64,000 bases of DNA from Streptomyces sp. 840.1. Its GTDB lineage: Bacteria > Actinomycetota > Actinomycetes > Streptomycetales > Streptomycetaceae. The notes beneath the pieces were generated by a model. That model did not search any database. It was given only the letters and a program-made list of their open reading frames with translations, and was not told where the DNA came from. A program made the position numbers and the translations under genes. Where the stretch lies: the NCBI RefSeq assembly GCF_003751445.1, contig NZ_RJUU01000003.1, forward strand, positions 930,001 to 994,000, read 5' to 3'. Every line of letters begins with the position of its first letter. Positions within the stretch are counted from its first letter, which is position 1. Shown piece by piece: positions 26,579 to 35,689 of the stretch.

Positions 26579-28717
26579 ATGGTCGAATCACAGGATCGCG
26601 AACAGATCGGGCGCTTGCTCGAATCCGTCCGGGCCGCCGGACGCACCGCCCTCACCGCCCCCGAGGGCAAGATCGTGGCGGACGCCTACGGGATCGCCGT
26701 GCCGGGCGAGGCGCTGGCCCGGGACGTGGACGAGGCGGTGGCCCATGCCGACCGGCTCGGCGGGCAGGTCGTCCTGAAGATCGTCTCCCCCGATGTGCTG
26801 CACAAGACGGATGCCGGCGGCGTCGTCGTGGGGGTGTCGGGCGCCCCGGCCGTACGGGAGGCCTTCTGCCGCATCGTCGGGAACGTCCGGGCGTACGCGC
26901 CGGACGCGCGGATCGACGGTGTTCAGGTGCAGCAGCTGGTGCCGCCGGGCCAGGAGGTCATCATCGGCGCGGTCACGGACCCGACGTTCGGGAAAGTGGT
27001 CGCCTTCGGCCTGGGCGGCGTCCTCGTTGAGGTGCTGAAGGACATCACCTTCCGGCTAGCACCGGTCACCGCCGACGAGGCGTGCTCGATGCTCGACTCG
27101 ATCGGCGCGGCCGAGGTCCTGCGCGGCGTGCGCGGCGCCCCGCCGGTGGACCGGTGGGCGCTGGCCGAGCAGATCCGGCGGGTGTCCCAGCTGGTCACAG
27201 ACTTCCCGGAGATCGCGGAGGTCGACCTGAACCCGGTGATCGCGGCCCCGGACGGTGCGGTCGCCGCCGACATCCGGATCCTGCTGGCCACCGAGCCCGT
27301 GAAGGAGCGCCGGAAGTACGGGCGGGAAGAGATCCTCGCCTCGATGCGCAGGCTGATGGAGCCGCGCTCGGTCGCGGTGATCGGCGCCTCCAACGAGCCG
27401 GGGAAGATCGGCAATTCGGTGATGCGCAACCTCATCGACGGCGGGTTCGCGGGGGAGATTCACCCGGTGAACCCGCGGGCCGATGACATTCTGGGCCGCA
27501 AGGCGTACAAGAGTGTCACGGACGTTCCCGGTGAGGTGGATGTGGCGGTCTTCGCGATCCCGGCCAAGTTCGTGGCGTCGGCGCTGGAGGAGGTGGGCCG
27601 CAAGGGCATCGCGAACGCGGTCCTGATCCCGTCCGGTTTCGCGGAGACCGGTGAACAGGCCCTCCAGGACGAGATCGTGGCGATCGGTGAGCGGTACGGG
27701 GTGCGGTTGCTCGGGCCGAACATCTACGGCTACTACTCGACGTGGCAGGACCTGTGCGCCACCTTCTGCACCCCGTACGACGTCAAGGGCGGGGTGGCGC
27801 TGACCTCCCAGTCCGGTGGCATCGGCATGGCCATCCTCGGCTTCGCCCGTTCGACGAAGACCGGTGTCTCCGCGATCGTCGGGCTCGGCAACAAGTCGGA
27901 CCTCGACGAGGACGATCTGCTCACCTGGTTCGGTGAGGACCCGCACACCGAGTGCATCGCGATGCACCTGGAGGACCTCAAGGACGGGCGCGCCTTCGTG
28001 GCGGCGGCGCGGGCGACCGTGCCGAAGAAGCCGATCGTGGTCCTGAAGGCGGGCCGGACGAGCGCGGGCGCGAAGGCGGCCGGTTCGCACACCGGCGCGC
28101 TGGCCGGCGACGACGCCGTGTACGACGACATCCTGCGCCAGGCAGGAGTGATCCGGGCACCTGGGCTGAACGAGATGCTGGAGTACGCGCGGGCGCTCCC
28201 GGTGCTGCCCGCGCCCAAGGGTGACAACGTCGTCATCATCACCGGGGCGGGCGGTTCGGGCGTGCTGCTCTCCGACGCGATCGTGGACAACGGCCTTTCG
28301 CTGATGGAGATCCCGCCGGATCTGGACTCCGCGTTCAAGGCCTTCATCCCGCCGTTCGGCGCGGCAGGCAACCCGATCGACATCACGGGCGGTGAGCCGC
28401 CCTCGACGTACGAGGCGACGATCCGGCTCGGCATGGAGGACCCGCGCATCCACGCGCTGGTGCTGGGCTACTGGCACACGATCGTGACCCCGCCGATGGT
28501 CTTCGCGGAGCTGACCGCCCGGGTGGTCCAGGAGTTCCGGGAGCGCGGGATCGAGAAGCCGGTGGTGGCGTCGCTGGCCGGGGACACCGAGGTCGAGGAG
28601 GCCTGCGCGTATCTCTTCGAGCGCGGCGTCGTGGCCTACCCCTATACCACCGAGAAGCCGGTCGCGGCGCTCGGTGCGAAGTACCGCTGGGCAAGGGCCG
28701 CGGGGCTGCTGACCTGA
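26579..28717 (+). CDS. ADP-forming acyl-CoA synthetase, fused beta-alpha subunits
   Basis: A 712-aa acetate-CoA ligase (ADP-forming) family protein. The order is ATP-grasp domain first (residues 1-235, VVLKIVSPDVLHKTDAGGVV), then CoA-binding domain (from about 255, SVAVIGASNEPGKIGNSVM) and the ligase domain with SHTGALAGDDAVYDD, where His is the phosphoryl carrier. It makes an acyl-CoA from acid, CoA and ATP, or the reverse to harvest ATP. Within the oxalate-type operon it could charge oxalate or formate with CoA, or recover ATP from an acyl-CoA product. It sits 2 bases after the CoA-transferase gene. The acid substrate is not visible in the sequence. Confidence 0.85.
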   Translation: MVESQDREQIGRLLESVRAAGRTALTAPEGKIVADAYGIAVPGEALARDVDEAVAHADRLGGQVVLKIVSPDVLHKTDAGGVVVGVSGAPAVREAFCRIVGNVRAYAPDARIDGVQVQQLVPPGQEVIIGAVTDPTFGKVVAFGLGGVLVEVLKDITFRLAPVTADEACSMLDSIGAAEVLRGVRGAPPVDRWALAEQIRRVSQLVTDFPEIAEVDLNPVIAAPDGAVAADIRILLATEPVKERRKYGREEILASMRRLMEPRSVAVIGASNEPGKIGNSVMRNLIDGGFAGEIHPVNPRADDILGRKAYKSVTDVPGEVDVAVFAIPAKFVASALEEVGRKGIANAVLIPSGFAETGEQALQDEIVAIGERYGVRLLGPNIYGYYSTWQDLCATFCTPYDVKGGVALTSQSGGIGMAILGFARSTKTGVSAIVGLGNKSDLDEDDLLTWFGEDPHTECIAMHLEDLKDGRAFVAAARATVPKKPIVVLKAGRTSAGAKAAGSHTGALAGDDAVYDDILRQAGVIRAPGLNEMLEYARALPVLPAPKGDNVVIITGAGGSGVLLSDAIVDNGLSLMEIPPDLDSAFKAFIPPFGAAGNPIDITGGEPPSTYEATIRLGMEDPRIHALVLGYWHTIVTPPMVFAELTARVVQEFRERGIEKPVVASLAGDTEVEEACAYLFERGVVAYPYTTEKPVAALGAKYRWARAAGLLT

Positions 28718-28786
28718 CCCTTCCCAGGCACGAGGAGTTTGGACAGGGGGCGCTGGCCAGGTTCTTTCGAAGCCAAGGGGAGTTTC

Positions 28787-30181
28787 ATGAGCACAGAAGG
28801 ACGACCGGGCGCGTCAGCCGTCGCGTACCGGGAAGTGACGGACGGCAAGGGCCGCGTCTACCGGGTCGGTGAGACGGACCTCAGCATTCTCGGCCACAGC
28901 CGCAAGTTCATGGTGTATCTGCCGTGGATCGCGATGATGGCCATCAGCGTGTCCGAGTACGCGTACGGCTCGGCGGAGGACACCCTCTCCGAGGCGCACG
29001 GCTGGACACAGAGCAACACCTTCTGGATTCTCAGCGTGTGGGTCTTCTTCCAGGCCGGGATAGCCTTCCCGGCCGGGTGGCTGCGTGAGAAGGGCATACT
29101 CACCGCGCGCCGGGCGATGTACATCGGCGCCGCGCTCTGCCTCGTCGGCTTCCTCGCGCTCTCGCACCTCGACAACGTCTTCGCCGCGATCTGCGGCTTC
29201 GGTGTCATCGGCGGTCTGGGGTCCGGGCTGATCTACGCCACCTGCATCAACATGGTCGGCAAGTGGTTCCCGGAACGGCGCGGCGCGAAGACGGGCTTTG
29301 TCAACGGAGGCTTCGCCTATGGTGCGTTGCCCTTCATCTTCATCTTCAACTACGCCTTCGACACCGGTAACTACAACGAGGTGCTCGATCTCATCGGTGT
29401 CTACGTCCTGATCGTCGTGGCGATATGCGCCTGGTTCTTCAAGGACCCGCCGAAGAACTGGTGGCCGGCGGAGGTGGATCCGCTGAACTACGCCGGGAAC
29501 ACGAAGAGTTCCGCGAGTCTGGCGAAGAATCCTCCGGCGTCCAAGCAGTATACGCCGAAGGAGGCCATCAGGACCGGGATGCTGCCGCTCATGTGGATCA
29601 CCATCGTCCTGACGGCCGGAGTGTCCATCTTCGGGATCTCGTTCCAGGTGGACTACGCCAAGGAGGTCGGCTTCGGCCCCCTGGTCGCGGCGTCCTCCAT
29701 GGGGGTCATGGCGGTCATCAACGGCGTCGGGCGTGCCGTCGTGGGATGGCTGTCCGACATCTGGGGCCGCAAGCTGACCCTGGTGTTCGTCATCGTCGTG
29801 CTGGGCCTCGCCCAGTTCGGTGTGATCTGGGCCGGCAACCTGCACAGCGAGTGGCTGTTCCTGTTCTTCGCCTTCCTCTCCGGCTTCGGCGGCGGCGCCT
29901 TCTACCCGATGTTCGCCGCCATGACCCCGGACTACTTCGGGGAGAACTACAACGCCACCAACTACGGCCTCGTCTACAGCGGCAAGCTGGTCAGCGGGCT
30001 GTTCGGCGGTGGGCTCGGCTCGATGGTGGTCGACTCCTGGGGCTACAACGGCGCCTACGCGCTGGCCGGGGCGATCTCCATGGTGGCGGCGTGCATCGCG
30101 CTGATGCTGAGGCAGCCGGGACGGCCTCGGACACGGGATATCGCACCCAATCCACAGCCGATCAGCCGGGAAGTCGTCTAG
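28787..30181 (+). CDS. OFA-family MFS transporter (oxalate/formate antiporter type)
   Basis: A 464-aa inner-membrane carrier of the major facilitator superfamily. The ATG at 28787 is preceded by AGGGGAG; the first 45 residues are a soluble lead. Twelve hydrophobic segments can be traced. NGGFAYGALPFIF, GKWFPERRGAKTGF and FLSGFGGGAFYPMFAAMTPD are typical of the oxalate:formate antiporter (OxlT) family. Its place as last gene of the decarboxylase/CoA-transferase operon supports oxalate import with formate or another anion leaving. A perfect hairpin follows its stop. Confidence 0.85.
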   Translation: MSTEGRPGASAVAYREVTDGKGRVYRVGETDLSILGHSRKFMVYLPWIAMMAISVSEYAYGSAEDTLSEAHGWTQSNTFWILSVWVFFQAGIAFPAGWLREKGILTARRAMYIGAALCLVGFLALSHLDNVFAAICGFGVIGGLGSGLIYATCINMVGKWFPERRGAKTGFVNGGFAYGALPFIFIFNYAFDTGNYNEVLDLIGVYVLIVVAICAWFFKDPPKNWWPAEVDPLNYAGNTKSSASLAKNPPASKQYTPKEAIRTGMLPLMWITIVLTAGVSIFGISFQVDYAKEVGFGPLVAASSMGVMAVINGVGRAVVGWLSDIWGRKLTLVFVIVVLGLAQFGVIWAGNLHSEWLFLFFAFLSGFGGGAFYPMFAAMTPDYFGENYNATNYGLVYSGKLVSGLFGGGLGSMVVDSWGYNGAYALAGAISMVAACIALMLRQPGRPRTRDIAPNPQPISREVV

Positions 30182-30212
30182 GAGCAGCGCATTTCCGTTT
30201 CCATCACGGCCT

Positions 30213-30243
30213 CGGGCCTCCCCGCAGTGTGCGGGGAGGCCCG
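30213..30243. terminator. Bidirectional hairpin between convergent operons
   Basis: A perfect 14-bp stem (CGGGCCTCCCCGCA with its complement) around a GTG loop lies 32 bases after the OFA transporter stop and 40 before the end of the oppositely oriented TIM-barrel gene. There is no U-tract, as is usual in Streptomyces. It likely ends both transcripts. Confidence 0.85.
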
Positions 30244-30282
30244 ACGTACGGGGCACGGCGGGGGCGGGCCCCCGGCGGGGTG

Positions 30283-31461
30283 CTACTTGCGCAGCGCCGC
30301 GATGCCCTGGTAACTGGTCCGCGCCTGGTCCAGCGACTGCCCGAGGTCGGTCGAGCTCGGTGCGTTGTCCTGCTCGATCATCGGGTTGCGGTAGTTCGCC
30401 TCGCCGACCCGGCTGAAGAAGGTCCGGTAGTCGATGATCCCGTTGCCGAAGGCGACCATGTCGTAGCCCTCGCCACTGGTCTCGTTGGCGACGCCGTCCT
30501 TGGCGTGGAACAGCGGGTAGCGCTTGTTGTTGCGGCGGACCAGTGCCGCGGGGTCGAAGACGTTCTCCCGCTTCGATCCGTCGAGCGCGGTGTAGGTGTG
30601 GAACTTGTACTGGGCGACGTGCGCCCAGAAGACGTCCATCTCCAGCCATACGGTCTTGGGGTCGGTGACCTTGAGGAAGTACTCCAGCTTGCGGATGCCG
30701 GAGCTGCGGGTGGGCCGGCCCTGGTCGTCCAGGGGACCGCCGTCGAGCAGGAAGCCGTAGGCCGCGTCGTGGTTGTGGGTGTAGAGCTTGATCCCCGCGC
30801 GATGGGCGATCTTCCCCATCGCGTTCCACTTGTCGGCCGCCACGTCCCAGTCGGCACGGTAGGCGCTGCCGGTGGGGTCGCCGCCGGTACCCATGTGGTC
30901 CATGCCGAGGATGTTCGCTATTTCGAGGCTCCGCTTGAACTGGTCCAGATCGCTCTGGCTCAGCGGCCAGGACGACGGGATGAAGCCGTGGTTTCCCTGG
31001 GCGCGCAGGCCGTAGTCGTCCAGCCACGAGCGCAGCAGCTTCGCGCCCGCCACCGTCTCGAGGTTGCTGCCGCCGGGTGCGTTGGCGTGCTGGCCGAACC
31101 CTGCGAACTCGACCTGCTTGTAGCCGTAGCGGGCGAGCTCCTTGAAGACGTCGCGGAAGCCCGAGGGAAGGCTGGTGCTCAGCGGATCGCGGCCCGTCGC
31201 GTCGCGCACGGTGTAGAGGATGATCCCGCGCTTCGACGCCGGGACCAGCGCCTGGCCGTGGCCGTTGCCGTGCCCGTGGTCGTGCCCGTGGCCCTTCCCG
31301 GGGTGGGAGGAGTGGGCGAAGGCCGGCGACGCGCCGAGTACGGGTGCGGCGATCGCCGTGGCCGCGGCGGCGGTGCAGGTGCTGAGGAAGCGGCGGCGGT
31401 TGACGCCGAGGGTGCGGCGCAGGGCGCTGTCGGTTCCGGATTCGTCGTTGTACTCGGTCAC
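30283..31461 (-). CDS. Tat-exported sugar phosphate isomerase/epimerase-like TIM barrel
   Basis: A 392-aa xylose-isomerase-like TIM-barrel protein of unknown substrate. The GTG at 31461 gives a twin-arginine signal (NRRRFLSTC, then a hydrophobic Ala-rich stretch, cleavage near AFA), so it would be exported folded. Just after the signal is a His/Gly-rich segment HGHDHGHGNGHGQ, a likely metal-binding tail. The barrel has the expected metal and acid residues in VEFAGFG, HNHDAAYGF, WLEMDVFWAH and FHAKDG. It lies 49 bases after the phosphodiesterase gene of the ebo-like cluster and may be its last gene. Exported enzymes of this family often act on keto-sugars, but no substrate can be named. Confidence 0.78.
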   Translation of the reverse strand: MTEYNDESGTDSALRRTLGVNRRRFLSTCTAAAATAIAAPVLGASPAFAHSSHPGKGHGHDHGHGNGHGQALVPASKRGIILYTVRDATGRDPLSTSLPSGFRDVFKELARYGYKQVEFAGFGQHANAPGGSNLETVAGAKLLRSWLDDYGLRAQGNHGFIPSSWPLSQSDLDQFKRSLEIANILGMDHMGTGGDPTGSAYRADWDVAADKWNAMGKIAHRAGIKLYTHNHDAAYGFLLDGGPLDDQGRPTRSSGIRKLEYFLKVTDPKTVWLEMDVFWAHVAQYKFHTYTALDGSKRENVFDPAALVRRNNKRYPLFHAKDGVANETSGEGYDMVAFGNGIIDYRTFFSRVGEANYRNPMIEQDNAPSSTDLGQSLDQARTSYQGIAALRK

Positions 31462-31510
31462 GGTCTCTCTCTTTCTCGAAGACGCGCACAGGGCTGCGCG
31501 CGGACCGATC

Positions 31511-32899
31511 TCATGCGAGGCCGGCAAGCGTGAGGAGCAGGGACTTCACTTCGGTGGCCCGGACCGGGCCGCTGAAAGCGTGGGGGGTGGAGCAGAGGAT
31601 GAGCGGCCCTTCTTCGTCGCTCAGGGGAAGGCGGCCGTGGCTGCCGCGGATCGGTGACGGGTCGAGCGGGACGACCGCCATGCGGTAGCGCATGCCGAGC
31701 TTCTTGCGGGCGACGGCGGTCGCGGCCTTGACCCTGGCGTACGGGTCCTGGGGGTCCAGGAAGAGTTCGACGGGGTCGTAGCCGGGTTTGCGGTGGATCT
31801 CGACGAGCTGGGCGAAGTCGGGCGCGCGGGCGTCGTCGAGCCAGTAGTAGTACGTGAACCAGGCGTCCGGCTCCGCGACGGCGACCAGCTCGCCGGAGCG
31901 CGGATGGTCGAGCCCGTTCGCCTTCTTGCCCTCGTCGTCCAGGAGCTGCTCGATGCCCGGCAGTCCGGCGAGCGCCTCGCGGGCCGCTTCGAGGTCCTCG
32001 GGGCGGCGTACGTAGACGTGCGCGATCTGGTGGTCGGCGACGGCGAAGGCCCGGGAGGTCATCGGGTCCAGGTACTCCATGCCGTCCTGGGTGTGGACCT
32101 CCAGGAGTCCGGCGCGGCGCAGGGCGCGGTTGATGTCGACGGGCCGGTCCACCCGGGTGATCCCGTACTCGGAGAGCGCCACGACGGTGCGGCCCTCGCG
32201 GCGGGCGTCGTCCAGGAGCGGGGCGACGGCCCGGTCGAGGTCGGCCGCGGCCTTGAAGGCGCGCGGGTCGTCGGGGCCGTAGCGCTGGAGGTCGTAGTCC
32301 AGGTGCGGGAGGTAGCAGAGGGCGAGGTCGGGGTGGCGGGTGTCGATGATGTGCCGGGTCGCGTCGATGATCCACTGCGAGGAGACGAGGTCGGCGCCGG
32401 GTCCCCAGAAGTGGAACAGGGGGAAGGTGCCGAGCTTCTCGGTGAGCTCGTCGTGGAGGGCCGGCGGGCGGGTGTAGCAGTCGGGCTCCTTGCGGCCGTC
32501 GGCGTAGTAGACGGGGCGCGGGGTGACGGTGAAGTCGGTGTCGGCGCCCATCGCGTACCACCAGCAGATGTTGGCGACGGTGTAGCCGGGGTGGGCGCGG
32601 CGGGCCGCGTCCCAGATCCTGTCGCCCTCGACCAGCCCGTTGTGCTGACGCCACAGGAGGACGTCACCGAGTTCGCGGAAGTACCAGCCGTTGGCGACGA
32701 TCCCGTGCTCGGCGGGCATGGTGCCGGTGAGGAAGGTCGACTGGGCGGCGCACGTCACGGCGGGGAGCACGGTGCCGAGCGGGGCGTGGGTGCCGCTCCC
32801 GCCGAGGGCCTTGAGGTTCGGCATGTGTTCGAGGAGCCGGGGGGTGAGCCCGACGACGTCGAGGACGAGGAGGGGCGTGGGTGAGCCCTCGGTGGTCAT
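31511..32899 (-). CDS. Nucleotide pyrophosphatase/phosphodiesterase family protein (EboF-like)
   Basis: A 462-aa alkaline-phosphatase-fold enzyme. The ATG at 32899 is coupled to the EboE gene by an ATGA overlap. The nucleophile Thr lies in LPAVTCAAQSTFLTG, the first metal site is LVLDVVGLTP, and the later ligands are in LPHLDYDLQRYG (Asp, His), VALSEYGITRV (an SEYG in place of the usual SDHG) and GSHGRLP. Members hydrolyse phosphodiesters or phosphomonoesters on nucleotides, lipids or sugars. It has no signal peptide. In ebo clusters a phosphodiesterase of this family is a standard member. What it dephosphorylates here is unknown. Confidence 0.82.
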   Translation of the reverse strand: MTTEGSPTPLLVLDVVGLTPRLLEHMPNLKALGGSGTHAPLGTVLPAVTCAAQSTFLTGTMPAEHGIVANGWYFRELGDVLLWRQHNGLVEGDRIWDAARRAHPGYTVANICWWYAMGADTDFTVTPRPVYYADGRKEPDCYTRPPALHDELTEKLGTFPLFHFWGPGADLVSSQWIIDATRHIIDTRHPDLALCYLPHLDYDLQRYGPDDPRAFKAAADLDRAVAPLLDDARREGRTVVALSEYGITRVDRPVDINRALRRAGLLEVHTQDGMEYLDPMTSRAFAVADHQIAHVYVRRPEDLEAAREALAGLPGIEQLLDDEGKKANGLDHPRSGELVAVAEPDAWFTYYYWLDDARAPDFAQLVEIHRKPGYDPVELFLDPQDPYARVKAATAVARKKLGMRYRMAVVPLDPSPIRGSHGRLPLSDEEGPLILCSTPHAFSGPVRATEVKSLLLTLAGLA

Positions 32900-34071
32900 G
32901 GCAGCTCCTTGAGGCCGAGGTCGACCAGGAGGTCGCGGGCGAGGGTGAGTTCGGCGGCGATACCGTCCGCCAGCTGGGCACGCGTCCTGGGGCGCAGCTC
33001 CGCCGGGAGCGCCTGCCAGGTGTACGTCTCGACCTCCAGGTGCCGGGTGAGCGGCTGCGGACCGCCGACCAGCCGGGTCAGGGTGGACCGGAGCACGGGG
33101 AGGGTGGAGGTCAGCGGTGGCGCGGGGGGTGCGTGCAGGGGTACGTGGAAGTGGGCGCGCCACGGGGCGCTGTCGGGCAGGGTCTCGCCGGTGACCGCCT
33201 CGTCGAGGTCGTCGGTGCCGCGCAGCCCGGCGGCGGTGGCGACGCGGGTCTGGTGGAGGAAGCGGGGTTCGGCGAAGGCGGCGAGCGCGGTGCGTACCTC
33301 GGGGAGGTGCGGGTGCTCGGCGTGCAGGGCGGCGGAGAGCTGTGCCTTGACGGCGGGGATGCCCGCGGCGGCGAGCGCGTCGAGTGCGGTGTCCGGGTCC
33401 TCGAAGGAGGTGGCGAGGTGGCAGGTGTCGACGCAGATGCCGATGCGTTCGTGGGCGATGGCGGTGAGGGGTGCGATGGCGTCGGCGGTGGTCTCGACGG
33501 TGCAGCCGGGTTCGGGTTCGAGGCCGATCCGGATGGACTTCCCCGTGAGTTCGGCCAGCGCGTCCAGGCGTTCGCCGAGGGTGGTGAGCGCGGCCAGGGC
33601 GGTGCGGGCCGCTTCGGGGTCGCCGGTGTACGGGGTGCGCCAGGCGATGGGCAGGGTGGAGATGGTGCCGTCGGTGACGTCGTCGGGCAGGAGCGTGGCC
33701 AGGAGCCGGGCGAGGTCGGTGGTGTGGGCGAGGCGCTCGGGGTCCGTCCAGTCCGGTTTGTACACCCGGTACTTGACCTCTTCGGCGCCGAAGCCCTCGT
33801 ACGGGAAGCCGTTGAGGGTGACGACCTCCAGTCCCCGGCGGTCGAGCTCGGCGCGCAGGGAGCGCAGTTGCGCGGGGTCGTTGACCAGGGTGCGGGCGGC
33901 GTCCCTGGCGAGCCAGAGTCCGATGCCGAGGCGGTCGCGGCCGAGCCGTCTGCGTACCGGTTCGCAGTGGTCGCGCAGTTGGGCACGGACGCCTTCGAGG
34001 GTTTCGGCCGGGTGGACGTTGGTGCAGTACGCGAGGTGGACGACGGATCCGTCGGGGTGGCGGAAGCGCAT
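32896..34071 (-). CDS. eboE: Metabolite traffic protein EboE
   Basis: A 391-aa xylose-isomerase-like TIM-barrel protein. The N-terminal HLAYCTNVHPAETLEGV is a hallmark of EboE, and TLNGFPYEGFG, IGLEPEPGC and GICVDTCHLATSFED line the predicted active site with Glu, Asp and His ligands. The gene begins 4 bases after the EboB stop and overlaps the phosphodiesterase gene. EboE proteins are tied by genetics in other bacteria to moving specialised metabolites to the periplasm, but their chemistry is not known. The assignment rests on sequence and on the neighbours EboA, EboB and EboC. Confidence 0.88.
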   Translation of the reverse strand: MRFRHPDGSVVHLAYCTNVHPAETLEGVRAQLRDHCEPVRRRLGRDRLGIGLWLARDAARTLVNDPAQLRSLRAELDRRGLEVVTLNGFPYEGFGAEEVKYRVYKPDWTDPERLAHTTDLARLLATLLPDDVTDGTISTLPIAWRTPYTGDPEAARTALAALTTLGERLDALAELTGKSIRIGLEPEPGCTVETTADAIAPLTAIAHERIGICVDTCHLATSFEDPDTALDALAAAGIPAVKAQLSAALHAEHPHLPEVRTALAAFAEPRFLHQTRVATAAGLRGTDDLDEAVTGETLPDSAPWRAHFHVPLHAPPAPPLTSTLPVLRSTLTRLVGGPQPLTRHLEVETYTWQALPAELRPRTRAQLADGIAAELTLARDLLVDLGLKELP

Positions 34072-34075
34072 GGCC

Positions 34076-34924
34076 TCACTCCCCGCCGCGGAGGATGGAG
34101 TTGCCCTCGTGGAGCGCCTGCGGGGCCGGGGTGTCCAGGTGGAGGCGGCCGCTCTGGCCGTAGAAGGCGACCGGGTTGCGCCACAGCACCTGGTCGACGT
34201 CGTCCTCGGTGAAGCCGGCGGCCAGCATCGCGTCGGCCACGCCGCGGGTCTTCAGCGGGTCGCTCCTGCCCCAGTCGGCGGCGGAGTTGACGAGGATGCG
34301 CTCGGTGCCGTGCAGCTTGAGGACGGCGATCATGCGGTCCTCGTCCATCTTGGTGTCGGGGTAGATGGAGAAGCCGGCCCAGCAGCCGCTGTCCAGGGCG
34401 TCCTTCACCGTCGTCTCGTTGAGGTGGTCGAGCACGACCAGCTCCGGGGCGAGGTGTGATTCGCGTACGACGTCGATGGTGCGGCGCAGACCGGCGAGCT
34501 TGTCGCGGTGCGGGGTGTGGACGAGTGCGGGCAGCCCGTGGTCGGCGGCGAGCTGGAGCTGGGCGGCCAGCGCGGTGTCCTCGGCCGGGGTCATGGAGTC
34601 GTAGCCGATCTCGCCGACGGCGACGACGGAGTCCTTGACGAGGTAGCGCGGCAGGGCGTCCAGCACCGGGGTGCAGCGCGGGTCGTTGGCCTCTTTGGGG
34701 TTGAGGGCGAGTGTGCAGTGGTGCGCGATGCCGTACTGGGCGGCGCGGAAGGGCTCCCAGCCGAGCAGGGCGTCGAAGTAGTCGAAGAAGCTGCTCGGTG
34801 AGGTGCGGGGCTGGCCGAGCCAGAAGGAGGGTTCGACGAGCGCCCGGACCCCGGCGTCGTACATCGCCTGATAGTCGTCCGTGGTGCGGGACGTCATGTG
34901 GATGTGGGGGTCGAAGATGCGCAT
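34076..34924 (-). CDS. eboB: TatD-family metal-dependent hydrolase (EboB)
   Basis: A 282-aa amidohydrolase-fold protein. FDPHIHMTSR at the start gives the first metal-binding HxH, AVGEIGYDSM the Glu, LVHTPHRDK and VLDHLNETT the other His ligands, and LVNSAADWGRSDPL the Asp near residue 234. The length and motifs fit TatD-like hydrolases; nuclease activity is known for TatD but not for EboB. The ATG overlaps the EboA stop by one base (TGATG), so translation is coupled. The role in the ebo cluster is unknown. Confidence 0.87.
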   Translation of the reverse strand: MRIFDPHIHMTSRTTDDYQAMYDAGVRALVEPSFWLGQPRTSPSSFFDYFDALLGWEPFRAAQYGIAHHCTLALNPKEANDPRCTPVLDALPRYLVKDSVVAVGEIGYDSMTPAEDTALAAQLQLAADHGLPALVHTPHRDKLAGLRRTIDVVRESHLAPELVVLDHLNETTVKDALDSGCWAGFSIYPDTKMDEDRMIAVLKLHGTERILVNSAADWGRSDPLKTRGVADAMLAAGFTEDDVDQVLWRNPVAFYGQSGRLHLDTPAPQALHEGNSILRGGE

Positions 34925-35652
34925 CAGGACTCCTCCGATGGGGCCGTTGAGGCCGTGGGGGCGGCGGGACCGGGGGCTGCGGGGCCGGTGGTGGCGGTGC
35001 CGGTGGTGCCGGCGCCGGGGGCCGTGAGGGCGAGTACGTGGTGCAGGTCGGCGGGGACGGGGCGGTTCGCGGCGATGCGCTCGGCCGCGTAGTCGCCCAG
35101 CATCCGGGCGAGTTCCGCGTCGCCCCGGGCGCGCCGGGCCAGCTGGTCGACGGCGTCGACGGGGACGCCGGTGAAGAGGCATTTGAGGACGGCGTGGCGC
35201 CAGTTGTGCGGGTCCAGGTGCTCGCCGGCGTACGGGCCGACGGCGGCGGCGATCAGCGTGGTGTCGTTGGCACGCAGGGCGTCCTCGACGAGGGCGACGG
35301 CGGTGGCGCCGAGGCCCAGTGCGGGCAGCGCGAGCAGCACGGCGCGCCGTTCGGCGGCGGTGCCCTGTTCGTAGAGCCGGGTCACGGCGTCGAGTCCGGC
35401 GCGGGCCCCGGTGAGCAGCAGGACGCGTACGGAGTCGCCGCGTTCGAGTCCGCAGTGCCGGCCGGCCGCGGCGTAGCGCAGTTCCCACGGGGGGACGGCG
35501 TAGGCGTTGGCGGTGGGTCCGGTGTCCGGGTGGGCGGCGGCGTGGGCGGCCTCGGCGAGGGCTTCGTCGAGCCAGGCGCGGGCGGCGCCCCCGAGCTGTG
35601 CGTCGAGTTCCTTACGGGTCAGCAGCGGGGCGTCCGGCGGGGTCTTCGGCAT
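34924..35652 (-). CDS. eboA: EboA domain protein
   Basis: A 242-aa helical protein without known activity. The ATG at 35652 follows AAGGGAG. The EboA signature is clear in the last two thirds: HNWRHAVLKCLFTGVPVDAV, LARRARGDAELARMLGDYAA and ERIAANRPVPADLHHVL, with helical HEAT-like character. After about residue 215 it ends in a Gly/Thr/Ala/Pro low-complexity tail that is not part of the domain. It is the marker gene of ebo clusters and is followed at once by EboB. A 37-base gap separates it from the isomerase gene upstream. Confidence 0.88.
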   Translation of the reverse strand: MPKTPPDAPLLTRKELDAQLGGAARAWLDEALAEAAHAAAHPDTGPTANAYAVPPWELRYAAAGRHCGLERGDSVRVLLLTGARAGLDAVTRLYEQGTAAERRAVLLALPALGLGATAVALVEDALRANDTTLIAAAVGPYAGEHLDPHNWRHAVLKCLFTGVPVDAVDQLARRARGDAELARMLGDYAAERIAANRPVPADLHHVLALTAPGAGTTGTATTGPAAPGPAAPTASTAPSEES

Positions 35653-35689
35653 GGCGTGGCTCCCTTCGGCGGGCTGGCGGTTCGGCGGG

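Noticed and set aside
29425..31533. A 702-codon plus-strand frame across the OFA transporter end and the TIM-barrel gene
   Set aside because: It covers two convergent real genes and their terminator, which no single gene should do.
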